Part shown: positions 30,829-39,023 of the stretch, piece by piece
Layout: each line of letters opens with the position of its first letter
Numbering within the stretch: the first letter of the stretch is position 1
Assembly (NCBI GenBank): GCA_022616075.1
Contig: JAKEFK010000360.1
Location: 1-48,548 of the forward strand
Length of the DNA stretch: 48,548 nt
Direction: 5' to 3'
From: a bacterium
GTDB taxonomy: Bacteria > Acidobacteriota > HRBIN11 > JAKEFK01
The notes under the pieces: generated by a model
Database searches by the model: none
What the model saw: only the letters and a program-made list of their open reading frames with translations
Told to the model about the DNA's origin: nothing
Made by a program: the position numbers and the translations under genes

Positions 30829-32217
30829 AAGGACTCGCGAAACACCGGCGGGTTCTGAGAAGAGAGTGGTACGGCGCTCTTTGGCATCATAACGTCGCAT
30901 GAAATTTGTATCAATGTCGCCACGCACGAAATCTTCATCTTCAAGAACTTTCTTGTGAAGCGAAAGGTTTGTTTTAATCCCTTCCACAATCATCATGTCG
31001 AGCGCGCGCTTCATGCGCGATATCGCCGCTTTTCGGTGCGGCGCATGCACAATTACTTTGGCGATCATCGAATCGTAATAGCGAGGAATCACACCTTCAG
31101 CATAGGCTGCAGTATCCACTCTGACACCGGGTCCGCCGGGAACGTGAAATGCTGTAATCTTCCCTGGTGAGGGTTGAAACGTGACCGGATCTTCCGCATT
31201 GATGCGGCACTCGATTGCATGGCCACGAAATTCAACATCTTCCTGTGAAAAAGGAAGTTCACGTCCCGCAGCAATACGCATTTGGAGGTATAGCAAATCC
31301 AAACCGGTTACCATTTCCGTTACAGGATGTTCGACCTGAATGCGAGTATTCATTTCGAGAAAATAGAAATTGCCGGTTGCGTCTACAAGAAACTCGACTG
31401 TTCCTGCGTTCACATAATCGACGGCGCGAGCAACTCGAAGAGCCGCATCTCCCATTTGCATTCGCAATTCCTGATTCATTCGTACGGAAGGAGATTCTTC
31501 GATCATCTTCTGGTGCCTTCGCTGAACGGAGCATTCACGCTCACCCAAATGCACAAGATTTCCTTGCTCATCAGCCAAGACCTGAAATTCAATATGTCTT
31601 GGCCTTTGCATATACTTTTCCAGATACAGCTCAGGGACGCCAAAAGCGCTTGCCGCTTCTCTTTGCGCCATCCGGAATGCAGTGCTCAATTCAGTGGAAT
31701 TTTCCACAACGCGCATTCCGCGGCCTCCACCGCCGGCTACTGCTTTCAAGATGATCGGAAAACCCAGATCCTCGGCTATCTGCAACGCATGCTCTTCCGA
31801 TGTGATGACTCCATCCGATCCTGGAATGATCGGGACTCCGGCTTCGTTCGCAATTCTGCGCGCTTCCGCCTTATCGCCCATCAACCGGATCGCGTGTGGA
31901 CGCGGCCCGATAAACTTGATGTTGCACGTTTCGCAAATCTCTGCAAAATTCGCATTCTCCGAAAGGAAACCATAGCCCGGATGCACGGCGTCCACTCCTG
32001 TAATTTCCGCGGCGGAAATGATATTGGGAATATTCAAATAGCTGCCCGTGCTTTCCGGAGGACCGATGCAGATGTCTTCATCCGCAAAGCGAACATGCAG
32101 GGAGTTGCGATCCGCTTCGGAATAAACGGCAACGGTGCTGATCCCCAGCTCTTTGCACGCAAGAATGATACGTAATGCGATTTCACCGCGATTCGCTATG
32201 AGTACCTTATTAAACAT
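30826..32217 (-). CDS. accC: Biotin carboxylase AccC
   Basis: Biotin carboxylase subunit of acetyl-CoA carboxylase, 463 residues. It carboxylates the biotin of AccB with ATP and bicarbonate, the first step of fatty-acid synthesis. Seen motifs are [15 protein letters not shown] at the start, the ATP-grasp glycine loop [37 protein letters not shown] and the catalytic [16 protein letters not shown]. It follows accB on the same strand across a palindrome. ATG 32217 was chosen; a GTG at 32226 lies in the repeat, and neither has a clear ribosome site. The C-terminus ([14 protein letters not shown]) ends at the edge of another repeat. Confidence 0.95.
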   Translation of the reverse strand: MFNKVLIANRGEIALRIILACKELGISTVAVYSEADRNSLHVRFADEDICIGPPESTGSYLNIPNIISAAEITGVDAVHPGYGFLSENANFAEICETCNIKFIGPRPHAIRLMGDKAEARRIANEAGVPIIPGSDGVITSEEHALQIAEDLGFPIILKAVAGGGGRGMRVVENSTELSTAFRMAQREAASAFGVPELYLEKYMQRPRHIEFQVLADEQGNLVHLGERECSVQRRHQKMIEESPSVRMNQELRMQMGDAALRVARAVDYVNAGTVEFLVDATGNFYFLEMNTRIQVEHPVTEMVTGLDLLYLQMRIAAGRELPFSQEDVEFRGHAIECRINAEDPVTFQPSPGKITAFHVPGGPGVRVDTAAYAEGVIPRYYDSMIAKVIVHAPHRKAAISRMKRALDMMIVEGIKTNLSLHKKVLEDEDFVRGDIDTNFMRRYDAKERRTTLFSEPAGVSRVL

Positions 32218-32218
32218 T

Positions 32219-32308
32219 TTTTTCACCGCAGAGAACGCCGAGACCGCGGAGGATTTTAGAAAATTCTCTTAAGGAACCCTGCGCTCTCTGCGTCCTCTGC
32301 GGTAAAAA
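32219..32308. repeat. Dispersed palindrome, CACCGCAGAGAACGCCGAGA family
   Basis: The left arm (from 32221) and the right arm (CTCTCTGCGTCCTCTGCGGT, to 32302) are imperfect inverted copies. It fills the accB-accC gap and is the second copy of the element at 26111-26188. Confidence 0.8.
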
Positions 32309-32310
32309 AA

Positions 32311-32793
32311 TCATACTGGTTTGATGCTGAAGAGGAGCTCTCCGAACTCCACCGGTTGTCCGTTCGATACATGGATTGCGCGAATTTCTCCTTCCACATC
32401 GGACTCTATTTCATTCATGATTTTCATTGCTTCCACAATACATAACACCTGATTTTGCCGAACATGGTCCCCCACTTCAACGAAAGCTGAAGATCCGGGA
32501 CTGGAGGAACGGTAAAAGGTTCCAACAATAGGAGAACGAACTTCGTGAAAGTTTTCCTGTTCTCCGATCGCGACCGGTTCCGGCCGCGCTTCAGGTGATT
32601 GTGTAATCACCACCTGTTCTTCACCATTGCCGGCAGAGATACGGACTGGTGTTTCCTCAATGATGTTACCCTGACGGATTCGCAATCGATAATCTGCTTT
32701 ACGAAATTCAAACTCAGTTACGTTGCTCTCCCGCAATAAGCGGATCAATTCCTTCAATTCTTCAAGATTTAGATCAACGCGTTCATCGGACAT
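32311..32793 (-). CDS. accB: Biotin carboxyl carrier protein AccB
   Basis: A 160-residue carrier subunit of acetyl-CoA carboxylase. The C-terminal biotinyl domain contains EAMKIMNEI with the biotin-accepting lysine K124, and starts with the typical EVRSPIVGTFYRSSSPGS. The N-terminal region (NLEELKELIRLLRESNVTEFEF) is the conserved AccB helix. Its start touches the stop of the roadblock gene. With accC it gives half of acetyl-CoA carboxylase; the carboxyltransferase genes are not in the window. Confidence 0.95.
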   Translation of the reverse strand: MSDERVDLNLEELKELIRLLRESNVTEFEFRKADYRLRIRQGNIIEETPVRISAGNGEEQVVITQSPEARPEPVAIGEQENFHEVRSPIVGTFYRSSSPGSSAFVEVGDHVRQNQVLCIVEAMKIMNEIESDVEGEIRAIHVSNGQPVEFGELLFSIKPV

Positions 32794-33149
32794 TAGACAA
32801 ATTCCTTTTCCAGCACATATTTCGCTTTCTTTAATTCGAAGCGGGCGCGTCCCATATTTCCATCCGCCGGTAAAACTAATAGTAAGAAATACTGAGAAGT
32901 AATGCTCTTTGTTAAAAGAATCATTTTGTCCGACAGAATTAGAATTTCATCGACGCTTCCTGCGTTTACTTCCCCCGTGGACGCAGCTGTGACCTTCACA
33001 ACCGTTGTAAATTCAGCGGTTACGGCATCCATGTTGAAGGTCTCATCCCGGACGACTTTCTCTACAGGCAGACCGTCCATTCCCATTAAAAAGATACAAT
33101 GCATATTTTGAAACCGGTCTGCTATCTCCCTGAGCGTTTCTAAAAACAT
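32793..33149 (-). CDS. Roadblock/LC7 domain protein
   Basis: A 118-residue single-domain protein of the roadblock/LC7 family (MglB-like). Typical features are an opening helix (FLETLREIADRFQNM), a beta strand with IFLMGMDGLPVEKV, a long central helix (AVTAEFTTVVKVTAAST) and the strands EILILSDKMILLTKSIT and YFLLLVL. Such proteins dimerise and often act on small Ras-like GTPases, as MglB does on MglA in polarity and motility. No GTPase is encoded nearby. It lies between an acidic TPR gene and accB, sharing one base with accB. The ribosome site is AGGGGG. Confidence 0.85.
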   Translation of the reverse strand: MFLETLREIADRFQNMHCIFLMGMDGLPVEKVVRDETFNMDAVTAEFTTVVKVTAASTGEVNAGSVDEILILSDKMILLTKSITSQYFLLLVLPADGNMGRARFELKKAKYVLEKEFV

Positions 33150-33159
33150 AACCCCCTGC

Positions 33160-34467
33160 CTAGTCGCGTTCGCGACGGATCGTCGTTAGCCAGTTTTCAA
33201 GCGTTGTAATCTTGCGCCTACGCGCTTCATCCCGGCGGGCCAACTCTTCTATAACCGCAGATTCCATTCCTTTTGGTTGCTCAGGCTGAACAACCAGAAC
33301 CTCTTCTTCCTGATAAACAGGCTCTTCTGCAACTTCAGGACTAAGCTCTTTTAGTCGCTGAAGGATTTGCAAATTTCCGGGATCATTCAGCAGAAGTCTT
33401 TGATAGACTTTGACCGCCTTATCAACCAGGCCTTGACTCAAATACAGTTCGGCGAGCGTTTCCGTTGTGAGCTCTTCGGCGTCTTCAATCTCCGCTTCTT
33501 CCCCTTCATCGATTGGTTGTGTCCGGTCCGTCTGCGCATCCCTTACCATCACTTCTTCCCGTTCAAATTCGGAATCGTCCATCAGTTCAGATTCCAATTC
33601 ATCGAACTGATGCTCTTCAACCGTCATGCTGTCACCTGCCAGCAGCAAGCCGGCGAGGCTAGATAGTTCCTCTGATTGATCGATTTCTTCCGATTGTTGC
33701 GCTTGAATCTGTGCCTTGTACTCTTCTACAATTTCCGGATGTTCCAAAATCAGTGTGTCTGAAGCCATCTCAGACTCCTCCACACTCTCGAGTTCCTCCA
33801 CCGACGGTAAAACCGGCTCTTCCTCAGTTGCGGAACTCTTGACTTCCTCTACTGCAGCGACTGCTTCCTGCCTTGTTGCTTCCGCTGTATTTACGGGCAC
33901 TTCTGTTTTTTCCAGGAATTCGGGGATCCGCATCTGAATTGTTGGCGCGTAGCTTTCCTCATCGGCTATAACCGGTTCTGTGCGCTCCACAGATGGTTTA
34001 GTCACTTCCACAAATGGTTTCGGTAGAGGGGGCGGTTCAGGAACTGGTCCCGGTTTCCTAATCTCTGACTCCAGTCTTTTGATTAGAGTAACCACTTCCT
34101 CGTCAGACGGATTCAACATCTGCACGATCCGGTACCGCTTTAGCGCCTCTGTAGGATGATCCATAAACATGTAAATGTCACCCAGGAGCTTATTGGCAAG
34201 CAGGTTATCGGGAACGGCCTGAATCACTTTCTCCAGTTCTTCCCTTGCCAGCTCGGCTTTGCCAATCTGATGGTAAACCCGACCCAGAGTCACTCTCGCC
34301 GACCAATAGCTGGGATGACGAGACAAACCTTCTTTCAATATCCGGAGAGCGTCTTCTAGATTCCCTTCTTTTCGATGCTCCTCGGCTAACTGAAAGAAAA
34401 TCGTGGAATTGGGAGCTTTGTCCAGTTTTTTTTGAAGTTTTTCTATGGATTTTGTCATTGACGGCAT
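33160..34467 (-). CDS. Acidic TPR protein upstream of the roadblock gene
   Basis: A 435-residue cytoplasmic protein with no signal peptide. Residues about 1-130 are TPR repeats (FFQLAEEHRKEGNLEDALRI, SARVTLGRVYHQIGKAELAR, NKLLGDIYMFMDHPTEALKR). Residues 130-330 are acidic, low-complexity and likely disordered. A further TPR follows near 340 (TLAELYLSQGLVDKAVKVYQ), and the end is basic (ARRDEARRRKITTLENWL). It resembles scaffold proteins that bring partners together. Three starts are open, TTG 34488, ATG 34467 and ATG 34458, none with a clear ribosome site. It is first in a cluster with the roadblock protein, accB and accC. Confidence 0.75.
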   Translation of the reverse strand: MPSMTKSIEKLQKKLDKAPNSTIFFQLAEEHRKEGNLEDALRILKEGLSRHPSYWSARVTLGRVYHQIGKAELAREELEKVIQAVPDNLLANKLLGDIYMFMDHPTEALKRYRIVQMLNPSDEEVVTLIKRLESEIRKPGPVPEPPPLPKPFVEVTKPSVERTEPVIADEESYAPTIQMRIPEFLEKTEVPVNTAEATRQEAVAAVEEVKSSATEEEPVLPSVEELESVEESEMASDTLILEHPEIVEEYKAQIQAQQSEEIDQSEELSSLAGLLLAGDSMTVEEHQFDELESELMDDSEFEREEVMVRDAQTDRTQPIDEGEEAEIEDAEELTTETLAELYLSQGLVDKAVKVYQRLLLNDPGNLQILQRLKELSPEVAEEPVYQEEEVLVVQPEQPKGMESAVIEELARRDEARRRKITTLENWLTTIRRERD

Positions 34468-34547
34468 AGGACTATTCGAGGACTGCAAAATCGAAGCATT
34501 TTCCGGCCTCGAGCCAGGAAAACACTTCGCCCTTCAGGTAGTTAAAA

Positions 34548-34577
34548 ATTATACTTTGAAAAGCATCCACTAATCAA
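34548..34577 (-). promoter_or_regulatory. Promoter of the TPR-roadblock-accB-accC cluster
   Basis: On the minus strand TTGATT (34572-34577) is followed after 18 bases by a consensus TATAAT (34548-34553). The leader to ATG 34467 is about 75 bases. Confidence 0.6.
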
Positions 34578-34595
34578 ACGTACGGGGCCACCGCC

Positions 34596-36035
34596 TCACG
34601 GAATCACGAAATCGTCACTGCAGACGGCAGTGTCCCCTTCATCATCTGTAATTGTTAAGATTACAGTATAGGTATCGGCTACATCATAGACGTGGTTGAC
34701 GATCTGCCCGGTGTCCGTTTCTCCGTCACCAAAGTCCCATTGAAAAGTAACTATTGATTCTCCGTTTTCATCCGTGTCTTCGCTTGCTGAAGCATCAAAA
34801 GTCGCTGTTAAAGAACCTGAATTGGTGCGCTCAAAAGCACAGAAAGGCTCTGTACCGACAAACGAAACGTTCACCGTGGCGGTGCAGCTACTGCTAAGCC
34901 CCTGATCGTCGGTGACCGTATGACGCACGATGAAGCTTCCTGCCGACGTATAAGTATGAGTGGTGGAGAATCCGGTGGCTGTGTTCGAATCGCCGAAGTC
35001 CCAATCCGACTGCTGGATCGTCCCATCCGGATCGGTGCTTGTATCCGCAAACGAAACCTGCTCTCCTACATCCGGATCTGTCGGCGCAACATCAAAGCCA
35101 CAAACAGGAGGTTCACCTTCTTGCACGGTGATCTCGATCGGAGTGCAAGTGTCGCTTAATCCTCGCGAATCGGTGATCGTGTGCACCACAACAAAAGTGC
35201 CTGCTTCATCGTACGAGTGCGTAACCACAAAACCGTTTGCTGAAGCGCCGTCTCCAAAATCCCAAGTGGAGGTGCGTAGTGTGCTGTCTCCTTCGGTGCT
35301 GTCATCGACAAAAGAAATTTCCTGGCCAATGGCCGCTGTTGTGGGAGCGACAAATGAGCCGCACTCCGGGCCGGTTTGTGTTCCCAGAGAAATAGTCACC
35401 TGCTCTTCCTGATCACCTGCGATCGCAGTAACCGTAGCGTCTTCGTCAGTAGTCAATCGATCCTTCGCAACACCTTGCGCATTGGTGCGCACCGGATCAC
35501 CCTGGGAAGCCAATGTGCCGGCATCTGTTGAAAAGAAAACCTGTACTCCTGAAACCGGATTCCCCTGGTCATCCCGTACAAACGCATTCAACTGCACTTT
35601 GCCACCTTCAGGCGGCAAAGAAGATGGATTCGCTGTGAGTATTAACCGTTCGACGCGCGCTTCGCCGATTACAATATCAGCTGTTGGATCGGAAATGATT
35701 TCACCTGAAAACGCTGTAATAATCGCAGTGCCGGACCTCTGCCCGGCGATAAACGTAGCGGTTGCGATTCCGTTTGTGGTTTCCACAGGATTCGGTGTAA
35801 TGGCTCCCAGGTTGTCGCTTACTGTGAATCGAATCACAGTTCCATCAGGTAGAGGCGCACCACCCTCACGCGTTCCTGTAACCGTAAGGTTTGAAGTTGC
35901 ACCAAAATTAATGCTGAGCGGTTGCGCTGTAAGATGGATCTCTGCGCCGGTCGGAGCTGTTAAATCAACTTGCTTGCAAACAACAAGCGTTCCTGCAAGC
36001 ACAAATGGCAAAAACCAAAAACGAAAAATCTTCAT
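34596..36035 (-). CDS. Surface lipoprotein with Ig-like and three PKD domains
   Basis: A 479-residue lipoprotein. The signal ends in LVVC, modified at the cysteine. Two bacterial Ig-like (Big) domains follow, the first around PDGTVIRFTVSDNLGAITP and the second around SLPPEGGKVQLNAFVRDDQG. Three PKD domains come next, each with a WDFGDG motif. Each PKD has one cysteine near its first strand (GPECGSF, PPVCGFD, EPFCAFE) and one near its last (DTCTP, SSCTA, AVCSD), suggesting a disulfide per domain. Such proteins act as stalks or adhesins. The gene is read in the same direction as the next PKD gene and pilQ, but a terminator separates it from its neighbour. ATG 36035 lacks a ribosome site; TATACT lies 11 bases before it. 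Confidence 0.8.
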   Translation of the reverse strand: MKIFRFWFLPFVLAGTLVVCKQVDLTAPTGAEIHLTAQPLSINFGATSNLTVTGTREGGAPLPDGTVIRFTVSDNLGAITPNPVETTNGIATATFIAGQRSGTAIITAFSGEIISDPTADIVIGEARVERLILTANPSSLPPEGGKVQLNAFVRDDQGNPVSGVQVFFSTDAGTLASQGDPVRTNAQGVAKDRLTTDEDATVTAIAGDQEEQVTISLGTQTGPECGSFVAPTTAAIGQEISFVDDSTEGDSTLRTSTWDFGDGASANGFVVTHSYDEAGTFVVVHTITDSRGLSDTCTPIEITVQEGEPPVCGFDVAPTDPDVGEQVSFADTSTDPDGTIQQSDWDFGDSNTATGFSTTHTYTSAGSFIVRHTVTDDQGLSSSCTATVNVSFVGTEPFCAFERTNSGSLTATFDASASEDTDENGESIVTFQWDFGDGETDTGQIVNHVYDVADTYTVILTITDDEGDTAVCSDDFVIP

Positions 36036-36046
36036 AACAACAAAAT

Positions 36047-36052
36047 AGTATA
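36047..36052 (-). promoter_or_regulatory. TATACT box before ATG 36035
   Basis: A -10-like hexamer 11 bases upstream of the start codon, downstream of a terminator. Transcription would begin about 4 bases before ATG, which fits a nearly leaderless message. Confidence 0.4.
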
Positions 36053-36055
36053 CAA

Positions 36056-36086
36056 AATAAAAGAGGGGGCCAAAAATGGCCCCCTC
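36056..36086 (-). terminator. Rho-independent terminator after the large PKD gene
   Basis: On the minus strand GAGGGGGCC-ATTTTT-GGCCCCCTC (36063-36086) gives a perfect 9-bp GC-rich stem, followed by TTTTATTTT. It lies 17 bases after the stop of the large PKD gene and closes the pil operon extension. Confidence 0.92.
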
Positions 36087-36103
36087 AGGTTTAGAAAGTA
36101 CAC

Positions 36104-38287
36104 TTACGGAACGTCAGCAATCGAACCTACACCTTGATTATCAGTGATTGTAACTCCAGCAGACGGGTTGCTGAGAGTTACATTAAACGTTTCCTGAACT
36201 TCTGGTGTATCGGTATCCGCACAGGTGTTTACCACGATGTCACCTGTAGTTGATCCTGCAGGAATTGACAACGTACCAGCTTCAGATTCATAGTCATCCG
36301 TAGTTCCGTTGCAGACAGCAGCTCCGGTAGCATTACCGCCACCCGTTGCAAAATCAACGTCAGTTTGGACGCTGCGTGCGCTGGACAACGTGACTGTGAA
36401 TGTAATAGCTACTCCTTCATTAGCAGGAGAGGGAACCCCATTGCTGATAGACATAGTTTCTTCCACATCAAAGTCCACGTTGCTAACGTCTCCACCGCAA
36501 TCGTTGGTGAAGGTAATCGGACCATCAGTGGCTCCAGCCGGAACAGTGGTTGTAATCACTGTACCTGGCCCGTTTACGGTGAAGCTAGGTTGATCCTGGG
36601 TCCCAAAGCTGAGAGCGCCTCCGTTTGCGGCACTTACAAATCCGCTTCCGAAGATCTGGACTGCATCGCCAATGGCTCCGCTATCCGGATCGAATGGATT
36701 CGCATCATCGATGTCTGGAGCCTCGGTAACAACCTGCGGTCTGCTACAAACCTGAGTGCTTGCGTCGTCATTCGTGACACGCAGACAGACATCAACAATA
36801 CCCGCAGTCGGGAACGAAGTGATAGCAATCGGCCCTTGCGTAGAATCAACCGTGTCTGGATTCGGTGGGTTAGTACAATCGAAATCCCATTCAAATGTTA
36901 GTACCGTGTCATTCGGATCGGATGCGCTTGCATCGAAAGTCACGTTCTGACCGGTACAGGATGGGTTCGGATCGCTATCGAACGTACAGGTCGGTACTGG
37001 TGCTTCACCGACAACAACTGCCTCTGTGCACTGAGTAGCGTTACCTTCCGGATCCGTTACAGTCAGTTCCACAATGAATGAACCTTCAGTTAGGAACTGA
37101 TGAGTCACAACGGGGCCAGTGTCAGTGCCGCCATCAGCAAAATCCCAGTCAAACGTAAGCACTCCACCTTCAGGATCTGTACTCGCTGATCCATCGAACG
37201 ATACGACCGTTTCTGTATCAGGATCGCTAGGAGTGAAATCAAACGTACAGGTTGGGAATCCGGTACCAACGCTAACAGTTTGTGTACACACTACTTCGTT
37301 GCCGGCGTTGTCTCGGATCGTCAGAGAAACGGTAAATGTGCCTGTGAAGTTGTACGAGTGTGTGACCTTTTCTCCGCTGGCGGTACTGCCATCGCCGAAA
37401 TTCCATTGGAAGGAAACGATGTTACCATCGGGATCCTCGCTTGTGGAAGCATCGAAGAACACCTGAGTGTCCGTACTCACGGGGTTCGGACTGATGGTGA
37501 AATCGCAGGTTGGCTCATCACCCTCGTTTACCTCTACAAGTCTGGTCAAGCTAACGCAGTTCGCATCATCATCGACAACAAACAGCGTTACAGGGAAGCT
37601 CCCATTGCTTGTGTATGTATGGCACACAAATACGCCTGAACTCGAACCTCCATCCCCAAATGTCCAGCTGAAGGAAATAATTGTGCCGTTGTCTACAGTA
37701 CCCTGAGCATCGAAACAGACCTGTTCATCCTCAGCCGGTGATGCTGGAGTAATTGTAAAGCTAATTTCTGGAGCCCCGGGGCCGGCAACGCAATCAAACG
37801 GCTTGGTGAGCTCTAAATCCAGTGGGTGCCGGGTAACCACTTCAAATGGATATGCAGGATCGGTCAGAATCGCAGTAATGAAAACTCGAGTGTTTACCGG
37901 TTGTTCTGCTGTGGAGGGAGCGGTATAAGTTACCCGGGCGAAGCCGCCGGAATCAGTTACAACAGTGTTGGCGTCAAGAGATCCGATTCCAACTTCTGAG
38001 CCTTCAATATTTGTGAGGCGAAGTTTGATTCTGGCATTCGGAACGCCAGCCCCGAGTTGATTCTTCAACTGTATTGTAATGTTCGATCTATCGGGAGTGG
38101 CGCTTGGTTTCCGAATAAAAACCGAATCCGGACTTGCTTCGATCGTTATAAACAATCGCGTCCCGCTTGGGCCGGTCAGATCCGGAATATCGACCTCATC
38201 CGTACTGCAGCTCGCTATGAACAGAACGGCAATACCGATGAAAGCCAAAGCAATCATTGGAGTCCCTGCTCTTAATTTGCTTTTCAT
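36104..38287 (-). CDS. Large surface lipoprotein: four PKD, IPT/TIG and Calx-beta domains
   Basis: A 727-residue lipoprotein with lipobox FIASC near residue 27. After an Ig-like domain (SNITIQLKNQLGAGVPNARI) come four PKD domains from about residue 135 to 490, with SWTFGDG, QWNFGDG, FDWDFADG and FEWDFDC cores. An IPT/TIG domain follows (SGAIGDAVQIFGSGFV), then a Calx-beta-like end (NEGVAITFTVTLSSA, QETFNVTLSNPSAGV). Each PKD carries a cysteine near each end, as in the neighbouring lipoprotein. No enzyme motif is present, so binding or adhesion is likely. ATG 38287 has GGAGGG four bases upstream; the TTG at 38299 lies inside the ribosome site and was rejected. It sits behind the 38368-39003 gene and ahead of a strong terminator. 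Confidence 0.82.
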   Translation of the reverse strand: MKSKLRAGTPMIALAFIGIAVLFIASCSTDEVDIPDLTGPSGTRLFITIEASPDSVFIRKPSATPDRSNITIQLKNQLGAGVPNARIKLRLTNIEGSEVGIGSLDANTVVTDSGGFARVTYTAPSTAEQPVNTRVFITAILTDPAYPFEVVTRHPLDLELTKPFDCVAGPGAPEISFTITPASPAEDEQVCFDAQGTVDNGTIISFSWTFGDGGSSSGVFVCHTYTSNGSFPVTLFVVDDDANCVSLTRLVEVNEGDEPTCDFTISPNPVSTDTQVFFDASTSEDPDGNIVSFQWNFGDGSTASGEKVTHSYNFTGTFTVSLTIRDNAGNEVVCTQTVSVGTGFPTCTFDFTPSDPDTETVVSFDGSASTDPEGGVLTFDWDFADGGTDTGPVVTHQFLTEGSFIVELTVTDPEGNATQCTEAVVVGEAPVPTCTFDSDPNPSCTGQNVTFDASASDPNDTVLTFEWDFDCTNPPNPDTVDSTQGPIAITSFPTAGIVDVCLRVTNDDASTQVCSRPQVVTEAPDIDDANPFDPDSGAIGDAVQIFGSGFVSAANGGALSFGTQDQPSFTVNGPGTVITTTVPAGATDGPITFTNDCGGDVSNVDFDVEETMSISNGVPSPANEGVAITFTVTLSSARSVQTDVDFATGGGNATGAAVCNGTTDDYESEAGTLSIPAGSTTGDIVVNTCADTDTPEVQETFNVTLSNPSAGVTITDNQGVGSIADVP

Positions 38288-38367
38288 AATTCCCTCCAAA
38301 CAAACATACGCTTAAAACCGATCTTGCAACAATTCATCGCTATTCATTTTGGAATGTTCACGGTTTC

Positions 38368-39003
38368 TCATTCACTCTCGGCAAAATTGGCGAAGTGAAC
38401 TTCCAGTAATCCGACCGCTGTTACGTTTCTACCTGCAATGTCATGACCAAAAAACCGCATCTGGGCGTTGGCCGTCAAGACATCCTCGCCGCCGAAGACA
38501 AGTTGAGCAAGAGGAGGCTCGCGCTTTGCAACGTGACGAACAATCAGGATTGACCCTGAAGCAGTAGAATCCACGTTCACCCGAACATTCATGGTTCCGT
38601 CAATTCCAAATGGAACATCTACGCCCGGAGTGTTGCGATTATTAGGTCTGACGAAGTCAACTCGAAATTGAGTAACGATGATGTCGTTCATGAAACTTGG
38701 ATTGAACCCGGCTCCAGGTCCAATCTGTAGATAATGGTTGTCGAAAGTAACTTCAGCATTGTCATTGAAAACAGCGCAGAAGGCAGGATCCTGAATCTCA
38801 TCATTGGCGTTATCACACGTATCTGAGAGAAGCGGTACACCATCCTCTTCCCCTTCTCCGCCGGGAACGCCTGTAACTTCCGACACAACAAGCAGCGATG
38901 CCGACTCCGAACTGTCTTCCACTTCGGTGCAGGCATAGCTAATCAGGGCAACAGCCAAAACCATCAAGAATGCTGGTCTAAAACTAAAGTTTTTCATGTT
39001 CAT
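38368..39003 (-). CDS. Lipoprotein directly behind pilQ, function unknown
   Basis: A 211-residue lipoprotein with signal MNMKNFSFRPAFLMVLAVALISYAC. The mature part has no recognised family. It is rich in beta-type segments (IIVTQFRVDFVRPNNRNTPG, GTMNVRVNVDSTASGSILIV, AVGLLEVHFANFAESE) and contains a cysteine-bearing acidic stretch near LLSDTCDNANDEIQD. ATG 39003 follows GGAGGAAGGAGT, and this site overlaps the end of pilQ, so it is part of the pil operon. ATG 38997 is an alternative. It may assist the secretin or be a surface component shown together with the pili. Confidence 0.7.
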   Translation of the reverse strand: MNMKNFSFRPAFLMVLAVALISYACTEVEDSSESASLLVVSEVTGVPGGEGEEDGVPLLSDTCDNANDEIQDPAFCAVFNDNAEVTFDNHYLQIGPGAGFNPSFMNDIIVTQFRVDFVRPNNRNTPGVDVPFGIDGTMNVRVNVDSTASGSILIVRHVAKREPPLAQLVFGGEDVLTANAQMRFFGHDIAGRNVTAVGLLEVHFANFAESE

Positions 39004-39023
39004 ACTCCTTCCTCCTTTCCCTT

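Noticed and set aside
31327-32175. Plus-strand ORF of 282 codons opposite accC
   Set aside because: AccC is unmistakable on the minus strand and the antisense product has no family features.
34496-34595. Possible small gene in the gap after the first PKD lipoprotein
   Set aside because: Only a promoter and leader are visible; no ORF with a start signal.
36365-36901. Plus-strand ORF of 178 codons opposite the large PKD gene
   Set aside because: Long antisense frames arise from the biased codons of the repeated domains; no start signal or domain is seen.
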